From: Treponema sp.
GTDB taxonomy: Bacteria; Spirochaetota; Spirochaetia; Treponematales; Treponemataceae
Direction: 5' to 3'
NCBI GenBank assembly: GCA_017525605.1
Contig: JAFXSM010000039.1
Coordinates: forward strand, 21,641-85,640
Length of the DNA stretch: 64,000 nucleotides
Shown here: in pieces, positions 48,751 through 57,009 of the stretch
Layout of the letters: each line of letters starts with the position of its first letter
Numbering within the stretch: the stretch's first letter is position 1
Translations under genes and position numbers: made by a program
The notes under the pieces: model-generated
The model's input: the letters and a program-made list of their open reading frames with translations, nothing else
Databases searched by the model: none
What the model was told of the DNA's origin: nothing

Positions 48751-50184
48751 ATGGGCGGAATTTTTGGCGTCGTCTCGAAGGGCGATTGTTCGTTGGATTT
48801 GTTTTTCGGAGTTGATTATCACTCGCATTTGGGAACACGTCGCGGAGGTCTTGCGGTCTGGCGGAATGACGAAAGATTCCAGCGTGCCATTCACAACATT
48901 CAGAATTCTCCGTTCAGGACGAAATTTGAAAGCGATGTTGAAGAAATGAAGGGAAGGGTCGGAATCGGCTGCATTTCCGACTACGAGCCGCAGCCGCTTC
49001 TCGCGCATTCGCATCTCGGTCGTTTCGCGCTCACGACTGTAGGAGTTGTGACAAATGCAGACGAACTCGTGAAGGAGCTTCTGGAAAACGGAAACGCGTT
49101 CCTTGAGATGAGCGGCGGGGAAATCAACCAGACGGAGCTGATTCTTGCGCTTTTGAACACCCAAAAGACGATTGTGGACGGAATCAAATATGTCCAGTCG
49201 AAAATTCAAGGCTCGATAACAATGCTCGTTGCGACACCGGAAGGCATTTACGGTGCCCGCGACAAAATGGGAAGAACTCCGCTTCAAATCGGAATCAAAA
49301 AAGACATCAAAGGCTCGATTCTTGCACACTGCCTTTCGTTCGAGAGTTTCGCATATATCAATCTTGGCTACACGGATTTGCACGAGCTTGGGCCTGCAGA
49401 AATCGTCTACGTCACTGCAGACCGCTACGAAGTCTTGCAGAAGCCTTGCGACGAGATGAAAATCTGCACGTTCCTGTGGATTTACTACGGCTATCCGACT
49501 GCATGTTACGAGGGTGTGAACGTCGAGGCGATGAGATACAACTGCGGAAAGTACCTTGCAAAGCGCGACAATGACGACAACATTCACCCTGATTGCGCTG
49601 CAGGCGTTCCAGACTCGGGAACAGCGCACGCGGTCGGATATGCGAACGAGGCCGGCATTCCGTTCACGCGCCCGTTCATCAAGTACACTCCGACTTGGCC
49701 GCGCTCGTTCATGCCGACAAACCAGGAGCAGCGCAATCTTATTGCCCACATGAAACTGATTCCAGTTCCGCAGCTCATAAAAGGAAAGAGCATTCTCTTG
49801 ATTGACGATTCGATTGTGCGCGGAACGCAGCTCCGCGAGACGACCGACTTTTTGTATCAGAGCGGCGCGAAGGAAGTTCACGTCCGCCCTGCGTGCCCTC
49901 CGATTATGTTCGGCTGCAAATACTTGAATTTCAGCCGTTCAAAAAGCGAGATGGATTTGATTGCGCGCCGTGTCGTGAAGCAGTTCGAAGGCGACAACGT
50001 GACACCGGAGACGCTCGAAAAATACTGCAACCCGGACACGGAAGAATACGCAAAGATGCAGGAAGAAATCAGGAAGCAGCTCCACTTCACGACGCTCCGC
50101 TTCCACCGTCTGGACGACATGCTCGACTCGACAGGGCTTCCGCATGAAAAACTCTGCACATACTGCTGGAACGGAAAGGAATAG
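48751..50184 (+). CDS. Amidophosphoribosyltransferase-like protein lacking the catalytic cysteine
   Basis: The 477-residue protein is built like PurF: an N-terminal class II glutamine amidotransferase domain (1-235) and a C-terminal phosphoribosyltransferase domain with the PRPP loop ILLIDDSIVRGTQ near residues 350-361. PurF would use Cys2 as nucleophile (MCGIFG); here the protein starts MGGIFGVVS, so the glutaminase is predicted dead. HLGTRRGG, 'DSGTAHAVGYANEAGIPF' and 'PTNQEQR' are otherwise PurF-like. The ATG at 48751 has AGAGGT upstream and no alternative start provides a Cys. It may use free ammonia, work with another glutaminase, or have another role. Similar 'MGG' paralogues are known in Bacteroides and spirochaetes. 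Confidence 0.85.
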   Translation: MGGIFGVVSKGDCSLDLFFGVDYHSHLGTRRGGLAVWRNDERFQRAIHNIQNSPFRTKFESDVEEMKGRVGIGCISDYEPQPLLAHSHLGRFALTTVGVVTNADELVKELLENGNAFLEMSGGEINQTELILALLNTQKTIVDGIKYVQSKIQGSITMLVATPEGIYGARDKMGRTPLQIGIKKDIKGSILAHCLSFESFAYINLGYTDLHELGPAEIVYVTADRYEVLQKPCDEMKICTFLWIYYGYPTACYEGVNVEAMRYNCGKYLAKRDNDDNIHPDCAAGVPDSGTAHAVGYANEAGIPFTRPFIKYTPTWPRSFMPTNQEQRNLIAHMKLIPVPQLIKGKSILLIDDSIVRGTQLRETTDFLYQSGAKEVHVRPACPPIMFGCKYLNFSRSKSEMDLIARRVVKQFEGDNVTPETLEKYCNPDTEEYAKMQEEIRKQLHFTTLRFHRLDDMLDSTGLPHEKLCTYCWNGKE

Positions 50185-50237
50185 AAGAGCGAATGTCGAT
50201 TTAGTGCTGAATCCGCTTATTTCAAATCCTCTTTAAT

Positions 50238-51449
50238 CTAAAAATCTTCTTTTAATAAGAAAGTTCTGAGGTGATAAAATTCAATTCCGTTTGTGTTTGA
50301 ATGTGTCATAAGCGGATTCATGCACACGATGTATTTGGGGTAGTTGTCGTTAATCGATTCCAAAACGCGCATTTCGCGTTCCGTTGTTTTTTCGTCAACG
50401 ACCAAGTATGAAGCTTGCACATAGATTTTGCGGTTCGCTTTTTTTGCGATGAAATCGACTTCTTTGTCGTCGAGTTTTCCGACAAAAACATCGAAGCCAA
50501 GACGCAGAAGATGATTGAAAACCGCATTTTCAACGAGCTTGCCTGCGTCTTTCTGGAAATCGTAGCCCACAAGCGCGTTCCGAAGTCCCAAATCTTCAAA
50601 ATAATATTTTTCTCCGCTTTCGAAGATTTTCAGTCCGCACACGTCAGCCCTTTGTGCCCTGTGAATCAAATGTGCATTGCAAAACGCGTTCAGGTAGCTG
50701 ATTATCGCGGGCGTGCTTATCTGGATATTCTGCGATTTCAGATATTTCGAGATGTTGTTCGCCGAGAAAAGGCTGCCAACGTTGTCCGCAATGTAAGATG
50801 CGAGCGTCTGCAAGAATTCAATGTTTCGGATATTTTCTCGCTGAACAATGTCCTTGACCAGAACTGTTGAATATACGTCGCTCAGATATTGGAACACGTT
50901 TTCTTCGGTCAGCTCAATGTGAATTAGAAACGGCAATCCGCCAAAATGAAGATAATCCATCAGGGATTCGTCGCTGTCGTTTCTTTTGTGGAATTCAAGG
51001 AATTCGCGGTAAGAAAGAGCGTGAACGGGAATCTCAACGTAGCGGCCCGCAATGAAAGTCGCAAGGTCGCCGGAAAGCATTTTCGCGTTGCTCCCGGTCA
51101 CAAAAACTTCACATTCCTGTGTGGAAATGTAATTTCGGAGTACGTTCTCAAAACCATGCACGTTCTGAATTTCATCGATGAAAAGATAATTTTCTTTGCC
51201 TTTTTCGATTTTCGACTCGATAAAATCATACAGTTCCGCGTCAGTCTTTATTTTTGAAAAACGAAACTGCTCCAAATCGATAAAAATGATATTCGCGTTT
51301 TCCGAATCGACATAATCTGCAATCTGCTTCATCGCAAAACTTTTTCCGACGCGCCGCTGCCCTGTAAAAACTTTGATGATGTTCGTGTTCAAAAACGGCT
51401 TTACTTTTTCGATAACGCCTGTCCGCTCAAAAACTTCTTCTTTCTGCAT
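50238..51449 (-). CDS. AAA family ATPase with DUF4143 domain
   Basis: The 403-residue protein has Walker A FTGQRRVGKSFAMKQI (about 28-43), Walker B 'YLFIDEIQNVHGFE' and the sensor motif VFVTGSNAKMLSGDLA, the AAA_14 domain pattern. The C-terminal half is DUF4143, with 'YYFEDLGLRNALVGY' and the nuclease-like 'VDFIAKKANRKIYVQASYLV' end. These ATPases are frequent in host-associated bacteria and archaea, in many copies, and vary between strains. Their function is unclear; the C-terminal part is PD-(D/E)XK-like. The start has AAGGATTTT upstream. Two 23-bp direct repeats 40 bp apart lie just before the gene. Confidence 0.88.
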   Translation of the reverse strand: MQKEEVFERTGVIEKVKPFLNTNIIKVFTGQRRVGKSFAMKQIADYVDSENANIIFIDLEQFRFSKIKTDAELYDFIESKIEKGKENYLFIDEIQNVHGFENVLRNYISTQECEVFVTGSNAKMLSGDLATFIAGRYVEIPVHALSYREFLEFHKRNDSDESLMDYLHFGGLPFLIHIELTEENVFQYLSDVYSTVLVKDIVQRENIRNIEFLQTLASYIADNVGSLFSANNISKYLKSQNIQISTPAIISYLNAFCNAHLIHRAQRADVCGLKIFESGEKYYFEDLGLRNALVGYDFQKDAGKLVENAVFNHLLRLGFDVFVGKLDDKEVDFIAKKANRKIYVQASYLVVDEKTTEREMRVLESINDNYPKYIVCMNPLMTHSNTNGIEFYHLRTFLLKEDF

Positions 51450-51460
51450 AAAATCCTTTT

Positions 51461-51523
51461 TTATAAATTGTAATTTACAAAATACTGAAAAACAATATTT
51501 TTATAAAATATGATTTACAAAAT
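51461..51523. promoter_or_regulatory. Two AT-rich direct repeats upstream of the AAA/DUF4143 gene
   Basis: Related 23-bp sequences begin at 51461 and 51501, exactly 40 bp apart (nearly four helical turns), each ending in TTACAAAAT. The first contains a perfect TTGTAA-T-TTACAA palindrome (51468-51480). They could be operator sites for the AAA gene or for the lipoprotein gene at 51619. The remaining sequence to 51600 shows only AT-rich DNA. Confidence 0.4.
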
Positions 51524-51618
51524 ATGTAAAGGCAATGATATCATAAATTGTGCCTTAAAAAGAATCGCGGTATACTTAAAAAAAACTTGTTGTTTTTCCC
51601 TCGAAGGAGACCGTGATT

Positions 51619-54600
51619 ATGAAAAAAAGTGAGATATCAAAAAATATTTGGCGGAGCAAAGTTGCGTCTCGCTTTCCGTTTTCAATTTTCATTTTTTATC
51701 TTGCAGTGCTTTTTTTGGGGCTGCAATCCTGCAACAATTTTCTTGAAGGTGGCGATTTCAAAGAGCAGCTGAAAAAAGATGTCGATTATGCAAACGCGGC
51801 GGAATGCACTCTCATTGTAAAATCAAATGCAACTTACGGAAGTTTTATTTCAGACGGAGACAAAAAATGCAGGGTCGGATATACGATTGATTTGCAGTTT
51901 ACTGTCACGACGGAAGATTATTTTTTTGAGGGCTTGGAAGCCGTGAGCATTTCTGACAACGCTACAAGCCGAAATGATTGCGTTGAATTCATAACAAATA
52001 ATGAAGACGAAGCATTATCCACTGGTGTTTATAAAATCACTGTAAAACTTTTGAAAGAAGCTGCTGATATTTTAATCAGACCGAAATTCGTAAAACTCAC
52101 AAACGCAGACATAAAAATTGACGGAACGAACGGTGAGTTCATACCAACAAAGGGAACTTACAATCTGATTGTCGGAAGAAAAATGGAACTTTCGTTTTCT
52201 CCAGATTCCGATTACGAATTCATCCGTTGGCAAGTTTATGATGAAAACACGGACGAAGAAATCCAAAACGGTCTGTATCTTGCTTTTGATGAGCCGAAAG
52301 AGAAAAACACTTTCGTTACTTTTAAGGGAATCCCTGAAAATCGTGAAATATCTATTGCAGTTCGTCCGATTGTTGCGGAGAGACCGCATGTTCTTGCTTA
52401 TACGCCGTCATCAGATCATGGTGTTCTCAAGGATTCTTCCATCCAGGTTCTTTTTGACCGCGACATGGATCCTTCTTCAATATATTACATTCAGGACGAA
52501 GAAAAAGATGAAGTTGCGGAACTCATAGCTTCAGGAATAGCGGAATCGGAGCTTCTCAAAGACAGCACGAGCGGCAAAGTTTACGGCTACAAAAAAGACG
52601 GTGTAACGCACTTCAAAAATATTTCAATAATCAACAAAAAGACAGGTGCCGATATAACAGGCTGTTTTGCCGCGCCGATGTTCGAGAACAAGAGTTCGCT
52701 TTCAATATCCGTTCGCGAGAAAACAGCACTCGACGACTACACCAATGTGCTTGTGACAATAGAAAAAGGCTTTTTCTACACGGAGCAGGGAAAGCACGTT
52801 GAGATGTATGGAAGCAAAAAATGGCTTTATCAGGTCAATGACAAAACAGACGAAAAATCTCCTGTCATAATGAAAGAAAACAACAAAGAGCTTTTTGAGA
52901 CAAAAGTAACAAGCCGCACTTCTCTTGTCGCACTCTCAAAACAATCATCAAAACCTGCAATCACAGACGGAAGCGAAATCGAGAATTTCAGCTTTATGAG
53001 CGACGGAAAACTGTATCTCAATCTTCGTGTCCAAGACCCAGACGGAGGCTCTGGTCCTAAGAACAATTTCAAAATAAATCTCAAGCGTGTCTATGACGAA
53101 AATTACGCAGAAATTTCGACTCCCGCAGACTCCGACAAGTATTCGACCACAATCGATTATCTGACTGTAGCCGCCGACGAAGCCCTCTTCAAAGGAACTA
53201 TAGATTTGAAGGAAGATTTGGATTTTAGCCTTTCCGACGGTGTTTACGAAATGAGCTTTGTGTTCAGCGACAGAAGCGGAAACGATGCGACTTACCCTGA
53301 AAGCGGCTGCTTTTATTTTACGAAGGATACACATGCTCCCTCAAACAGTAATATAAAAATTGAAGGAACAGACACGGATTCAAGCTATAAAGTTACATGG
53401 ACAGGTTCTGGTAGTCTTGATTACAATGAAACAGTCGTTTCTGTAGTCGGTTCATCATCACAAGACATCACAGTTTCAAGAGGCACATCAACAGCGACAA
53501 TAACAGGAATAAACAAAGGAGAAGTGAATTCTGTAATAGTTATATGCCGTGACTATTTTGGAAACGAGACAACATACACTATGCCAAAATTCCTTACAGG
53601 AGTAAGCGTAAGTGGCAATTCCTCTTTCAAAATTGATAACGTATTTTTTACAGAAGATGTCGCAAATGATTATAACCTCACAGCAACAGCTGTATTCTCT
53701 GATGGAAGCTCAAAAGACATCAGCAATGAACTGGTAATCTCTAATGCCCCTCAGATTACAGCTGGAGAAATAACAACAGAAGCATATATGGACGGTGAAA
53801 TATCCAAAAGGACAGTAATAGAAGGTTCATATTATGTAGCCGCAAAAAAAGCAAAGCTTACAGAAAAAGTAAAGTTTATGGAGCTTCTTGCTGGGACAAC
53901 TTCTAAATACTGTTACTTCGGAGATTTTCCTCAGAGGATTTCTTCATTACCAGAAAATTCCTACAGTGCCGAACCAGTTTACAAGAACTGGTATCTTGGT
54001 TCGGACGGATTTTTCTACGAAAAATGTCAGGAGAAAGCTGGTATGGCAACATTTAAATATTCCGATGGTACTGCAGTAGGGGTAGAATCAGCTAATTCAT
54101 TCAAGTATTTTAAGGTTGAACCCATCATGTGGTATATCATAAATAAAAATGATCCAGGCGAAAAGAAATTTTTATTATCAAATTATATTTTGACTTCAAA
54201 CCTTAAATTTACAAGTTATACTGGAAGTGCTAAAACAAATAATTCTCCTGCACCTTACAAAAATAATTATAAATACTCCAATATACGTGCATATCTGAAC
54301 GGTACCGAAAGTTTATGGGTAAAAGACGGAGGAAAAAACTCTGTCAATTCACCTGATTGGACTGACAAAGGTTTTCTTCAGACAGCTTTCACAAAAAATG
54401 CACAGGAAAGGATTCTCACAACACTTGTTGATAACAGTGCGGATAGTACCGCCTCTGATCGTTCTTCAAGTATACCGAAGGCTGACGGAAGCTACAGTGA
54501 GAACCCAGAAAACTATATATGCGAAGATACTCAAGATAAAATTTTTCTTTTATCAGTAAACGAAGTCAGCACACTATTTATATTTGAAAAAAAAGAGCCT

Positions 54601-54831
54601 ACTGATTATGCAAAGGCAAATGGTGTTTTTTATGAATGGAGAAGTGATGTGGAATCTGGTTATAAAAAAGGAATTTGGTGGCTTCGTTCCCCATCAGCGA
54701 AAAAATTGAGTGGTACAAAAAAAGAGACAGTTAGTTATATCAAAGCATCAGGAGCAATTGATTGTTGCGAAGCATTTGATAAGGATTGTGGCATAGTTCC
54801 CGCGATGTATGTAGATAAAATTGAACAATAA
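51619..54831 (+). CDS. Large surface lipoprotein with Ig-like domains and C-terminal DUF6273
   Basis: The 1070-residue protein has a long signal peptide ending in a lipobox (LFLGLQSC, Cys about residue 38). Residues 60-270 hold two InlB/Flg_new-like beta repeats ('NATYGSFISDGDKKCRVGY', 'NGEFIPTKGTYNLIVG'). Residues 275-420 form an SbsA-like Ig domain ('VLAYTPSSDHGVLKDSSIQV'). More Ig-like strands follow (FVFSDRSGNDATYP and a BIG-type repeat near 665-720). The C-terminal 300 residues match DUF6273: YFGDFPQ, then 'EPIMWYIINK', 'KGIWWLRSPSA' and a closing GIVPAMYVD. It is expected to be anchored at the cell surface, perhaps in adhesion or glycan binding. The ATG at 51619 fits AAGGAG better than the GTG at 51613. 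Confidence 0.8.
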   Translation: MKKSEISKNIWRSKVASRFPFSIFIFYLAVLFLGLQSCNNFLEGGDFKEQLKKDVDYANAAECTLIVKSNATYGSFISDGDKKCRVGYTIDLQFTVTTEDYFFEGLEAVSISDNATSRNDCVEFITNNEDEALSTGVYKITVKLLKEAADILIRPKFVKLTNADIKIDGTNGEFIPTKGTYNLIVGRKMELSFSPDSDYEFIRWQVYDENTDEEIQNGLYLAFDEPKEKNTFVTFKGIPENREISIAVRPIVAERPHVLAYTPSSDHGVLKDSSIQVLFDRDMDPSSIYYIQDEEKDEVAELIASGIAESELLKDSTSGKVYGYKKDGVTHFKNISIINKKTGADITGCFAAPMFENKSSLSISVREKTALDDYTNVLVTIEKGFFYTEQGKHVEMYGSKKWLYQVNDKTDEKSPVIMKENNKELFETKVTSRTSLVALSKQSSKPAITDGSEIENFSFMSDGKLYLNLRVQDPDGGSGPKNNFKINLKRVYDENYAEISTPADSDKYSTTIDYLTVAADEALFKGTIDLKEDLDFSLSDGVYEMSFVFSDRSGNDATYPESGCFYFTKDTHAPSNSNIKIEGTDTDSSYKVTWTGSGSLDYNETVVSVVGSSSQDITVSRGTSTATITGINKGEVNSVIVICRDYFGNETTYTMPKFLTGVSVSGNSSFKIDNVFFTEDVANDYNLTATAVFSDGSSKDISNELVISNAPQITAGEITTEAYMDGEISKRTVIEGSYYVAAKKAKLTEKVKFMELLAGTTSKYCYFGDFPQRISSLPENSYSAEPVYKNWYLGSDGFFYEKCQEKAGMATFKYSDGTAVGVESANSFKYFKVEPIMWYIINKNDPGEKKFLLSNYILTSNLKFTSYTGSAKTNNSPAPYKNNYKYSNIRAYLNGTESLWVKDGGKNSVNSPDWTDKGFLQTAFTKNAQERILTTLVDNSADSTASDRSSSIPKADGSYSENPENYICEDTQDKIFLLSVNEVSTLFIFEKKEPTDYAKANGVFYEWRSDVESGYKKGIWWLRSPSAKKLSGTKKETVSYIKASGAIDCCEAFDKDCGIVPAMYVDKIEQ

Positions 54832-54951
54832 GATAGCCTTGAACTCCCCCTCCATCTGCTTCAAATATTCACCCGCGAGGTATAGGGGGATATTTGACAT
54901 CTGCACCTGTTCTTTGTAGGGCGACATTGAAAACCTGAGTCCGTAGAGGGC

Positions 54952-55866
54952 TTACTCCTTTTTCGCGCGGAGTTTTGCGAATAGTCGGCGGACGAGTCCG
55001 AGTTTTCCGAAGCAGAGCCAGAAGAACAACGCGCCGACCAGCACGATAGGGGCTCCGAACACCGCAATGTACAGGACGATGAAAAGAAGCACCACGAAGA
55101 ATTCAAGGATATTTCCCACAAATTCGCGGAATTTGCCGCGTGCGTCAGGAAGCGCGAATCCGTCTTCCGTTTTGTTCGGAGGAAGCTGTGCTGAAATCTC
55201 GATTGTGGCAAAGTCGATTTGAGAAGAAAGCCTTTTCATCCGTCCTTTCATTGATTCAAGATCGCTTGTCACGTCGTTGAGCTTGCTTTCAATCTTAATC
55301 ATGTCGCTTATGTCCTTTGCGTTTGCAAGGTAGCCGTTCAATCGTTCGAGCATCACTTCTTTTGTTTTTATCCGTGTCTCAAGGTCATAGAATTGCTCGG
55401 TGACATCTTTTGAATTGACGGAGCGCGAAAGAGTGCGTCCGAACTTTCCCAAAGACGACATCGCCTCATCGAAGTTGTCGCTCGGAATTCGCACCGAAAT
55501 CGAAAGCCAAGTTCCCGATTCGCTTGAATTTGCAACGTATCCGCCCAAAGAAGTAGCCCACGACTGAACAGCACCATTTGTTTTTGCAAGGCTGTCAACT
55601 TCAAGCTGAATGTTGCCGGTTCTGACGAGTTTTCTTTCTTTCGTTGGTTCTACATCTGAGCTTGCAGGTCCCGTTGGTTTATATCCCTTGTTCGCAAAGT
55701 CGCTTTTGACTTCGGTTTCTTCGAACAGAGAATCGGCTTCTTCGGCCATTGCAAAAGATTCATACGCTGCAGCTTTCGCAGTAGCATTCTTCGACTTCGA
55801 ACATGACATTGAAAAAACTGCCGCAGCAACAATAATCGCGTTTGTGATGTGGTGTCGAAATAACAT
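54952..55866 (-). CDS. DUF4349 lipoprotein
   Basis: The 304-residue protein starts with a signal peptide and a lipobox-like VFSMSC (Cys about residue 22). DUF4349 fills the rest: 'RKLVRTGNIQLEVDSLAK', 'GGYVANSSES', 'SVRIPSDNFDEAMSSLGKFG', a coiled coil around 'RLNGYLANAKDISDMIKIES', and a C-terminal membrane helix (residues 245-285) followed by a basic tail. The family is anchored in the envelope with an unknown role. Strong GGAG sites precede the ATG. It stands alone; the 120 bp between it and the large lipoprotein gene show nothing. Confidence 0.9.
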   Translation of the reverse strand: MLFRHHITNAIIVAAAVFSMSCSKSKNATAKAAAYESFAMAEEADSLFEETEVKSDFANKGYKPTGPASSDVEPTKERKLVRTGNIQLEVDSLAKTNGAVQSWATSLGGYVANSSESGTWLSISVRIPSDNFDEAMSSLGKFGRTLSRSVNSKDVTEQFYDLETRIKTKEVMLERLNGYLANAKDISDMIKIESKLNDVTSDLESMKGRMKRLSSQIDFATIEISAQLPPNKTEDGFALPDARGKFREFVGNILEFFVVLLFIVLYIAVFGAPIVLVGALFFWLCFGKLGLVRRLFAKLRAKKE

Positions 55867-55917
55867 AGCGAAAACTCCTTTCTCCTAAAAAACTATCCTG
55901 ATATTTTATAAAATTTA

Positions 55918-56364
55918 TTATGGCTGGCTTGAGTTATTAAAAATAAACTTTTCCATCATTTTCAAGAATTCTTCTGGTGAATAAATCTGAATCTTAGAAC
56001 CTTTAAAATCCTTTGCGTTTCTTGTAACTATGCAGTCGGTTTCGGAAGATATTGCACACTCATTTTGCAATGAATCTTCGAAATCTGAAAAATCAATGTT
56101 TTTGACTGCTTGAAGTATTACCGTTTTATTTTCAGAAGCGACTTCGAAAACTGCGCATAACTTTAAAATCGCTTCTCTGCATTCTTCTACGCTGAATTTT
56201 CCGCGCTCGTGCATGGCATAAAAGATTTCTACAAAAGAATGGGGAGCAATGAATCCGTCTACCATAAAAAGACAGCAGGAAATAATTTTCTTGGCATCTT
56301 CGTAAAATGGCTCGCGTTTTGTGAGATAGTCAATCAGGACATTTGCATCAACTAAGACTTTCAT
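55918..56364 (-). CDS. PIN-domain toxin (VapC-like)
   Basis: The 148-residue protein has the PIN ribonuclease acidic set: VLVDANVLIDYL (first Asp), Glu in 'SFVEIFYAM', FEDSLQNECA (late Asp/Glu) and the final 'DCIVTRNAKDF' (Asp). PIN toxins cleave tRNA or other RNA using Mg2+. It overlaps by 17 bp the preceding small gene, as is usual for antitoxin-toxin couples. No independent ribosome site is needed because of coupling. Confidence 0.85.
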   Translation of the reverse strand: MKVLVDANVLIDYLTKREPFYEDAKKIISCCLFMVDGFIAPHSFVEIFYAMHERGKFSVEECREAILKLCAVFEVASENKTVILQAVKNIDFSDFEDSLQNECAISSETDCIVTRNAKDFKGSKIQIYSPEEFLKMMEKFIFNNSSQP

Positions 56365-56614
56365 ATTTTCTCCAGAATGCTTCTGTCCATTCGTCTTTGC
56401 CGTTTGTGCTGATATTTTCGTCCGTTGAACGAGTCAATTTTTCCAAATCATTAAATGCTGCAATAGCGAGTTTTCGTTCTTCGTCCGATTTTGAGTTTTG
56501 CAAAGGCTTCTTGATTGACGGAAGGGTTTCTATATAGGTGATTACGCGCATCGTCTGCTCTTCATCGAGCATATCAATATAATCTATCGCTCTTTGTTTT
56601 AATGCCAATCCCAT
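56348..56614 (-). CDS. Antitoxin partner of the PIN-domain toxin
   Basis: The 88-residue protein starts at the ATG at 56614 behind an excellent AAGGAGG site, rather than at an upstream in-frame ATG in non-coding sequence. It is helical: 'LKQRAIDYIDMLDEEQTMRVITYI' may be the dimerisation and DNA-binding part, and the C-terminal 'WTEAFWRKYESLS' the toxin-wrapping part. Its stop lies inside the toxin gene. The family is not clear to me, but size, order and overlap are those of a VapBC-like antitoxin. Confidence 0.75.
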   Translation of the reverse strand: MGLALKQRAIDYIDMLDEEQTMRVITYIETLPSIKKPLQNSKSDEERKLAIAAFNDLEKLTRSTDENISTNGKDEWTEAFWRKYESLS

Positions 56615-56663
56615 GTGTGAGCCTCCTTGAAAGTCATTATACAATGTGTCGTGGTAAACTTGC

Positions 56664-56867
56664 AAAAAAAAAACTCCGCCTATCGCGGAGCTTTGTGTCT
56701 GACGTGGAAAACGCAATTTGCGTCCAGTCATTACATTGGAGTGCGGCATTCAATGCCGGGTATGAAAACTACTGATTTATGACCTGCAAGAGGTCTGCTA
56801 TTTTTGTCGGCAACATAAAAGCCTCCTGTCTTGCAGCGGTGTGCGGTCCTCATCTCCGCTCTTGCTT
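56664..56867 (-). ncRNA. Candidate small transcript with a 15-codon frame and its own terminator
   Basis: On the minus strand a promoter-like pair TTGCAA (56898-56903) and TAATTT (56874-56879), spacing 18, predicts a start near 56867. About 200 nt later there is a hairpin CTCCGC/GCGGAG (56674-56690) followed by a run of ten T. Between them is a hairpin-prone leader and a mini-frame with a strong ribosome site. The unit fits a small RNA, a leader peptide, or a type I toxin-like gene. It lies between the antitoxin gene and fbp. The gap 56617-57009 contains nothing else that I recognise. Confidence 0.4.
56769..56816 (-). CDS. 15-residue mini-protein within the small transcript
   Basis: An ATG at 56816 with a strong ribosome site (CAGGAGGC) opens a 15-codon frame, MLPTKIADLLQVINQ, closed by TAG. 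It could be a leader peptide, a tiny toxin, or simply a translated part of a small RNA. The ribosome site is the main evidence. Confidence 0.3.
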   Translation of the reverse strand: MLPTKIADLLQVINQ

Positions 56868-57009
56868 ACATTTAAATTATCTCACGGATTTTCCAGATTG
56901 CAAGCGTTTTTTTTTATTTTTTTGAAAATTTTTTCGTTTTTTTTCCGTGCTATAATTGGTGGCGACCGTAAGCCCGTCTTTTTTGGGGCTTTTTTACGAG
57001 GAGAAAATT

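Noticed and set aside
48691..49881. 396-codon minus-strand frame opposite the PurF-like gene
   Set aside because: No recognisable domain, Arg/Cys-rich, and exactly antisense to a well-conserved gene.
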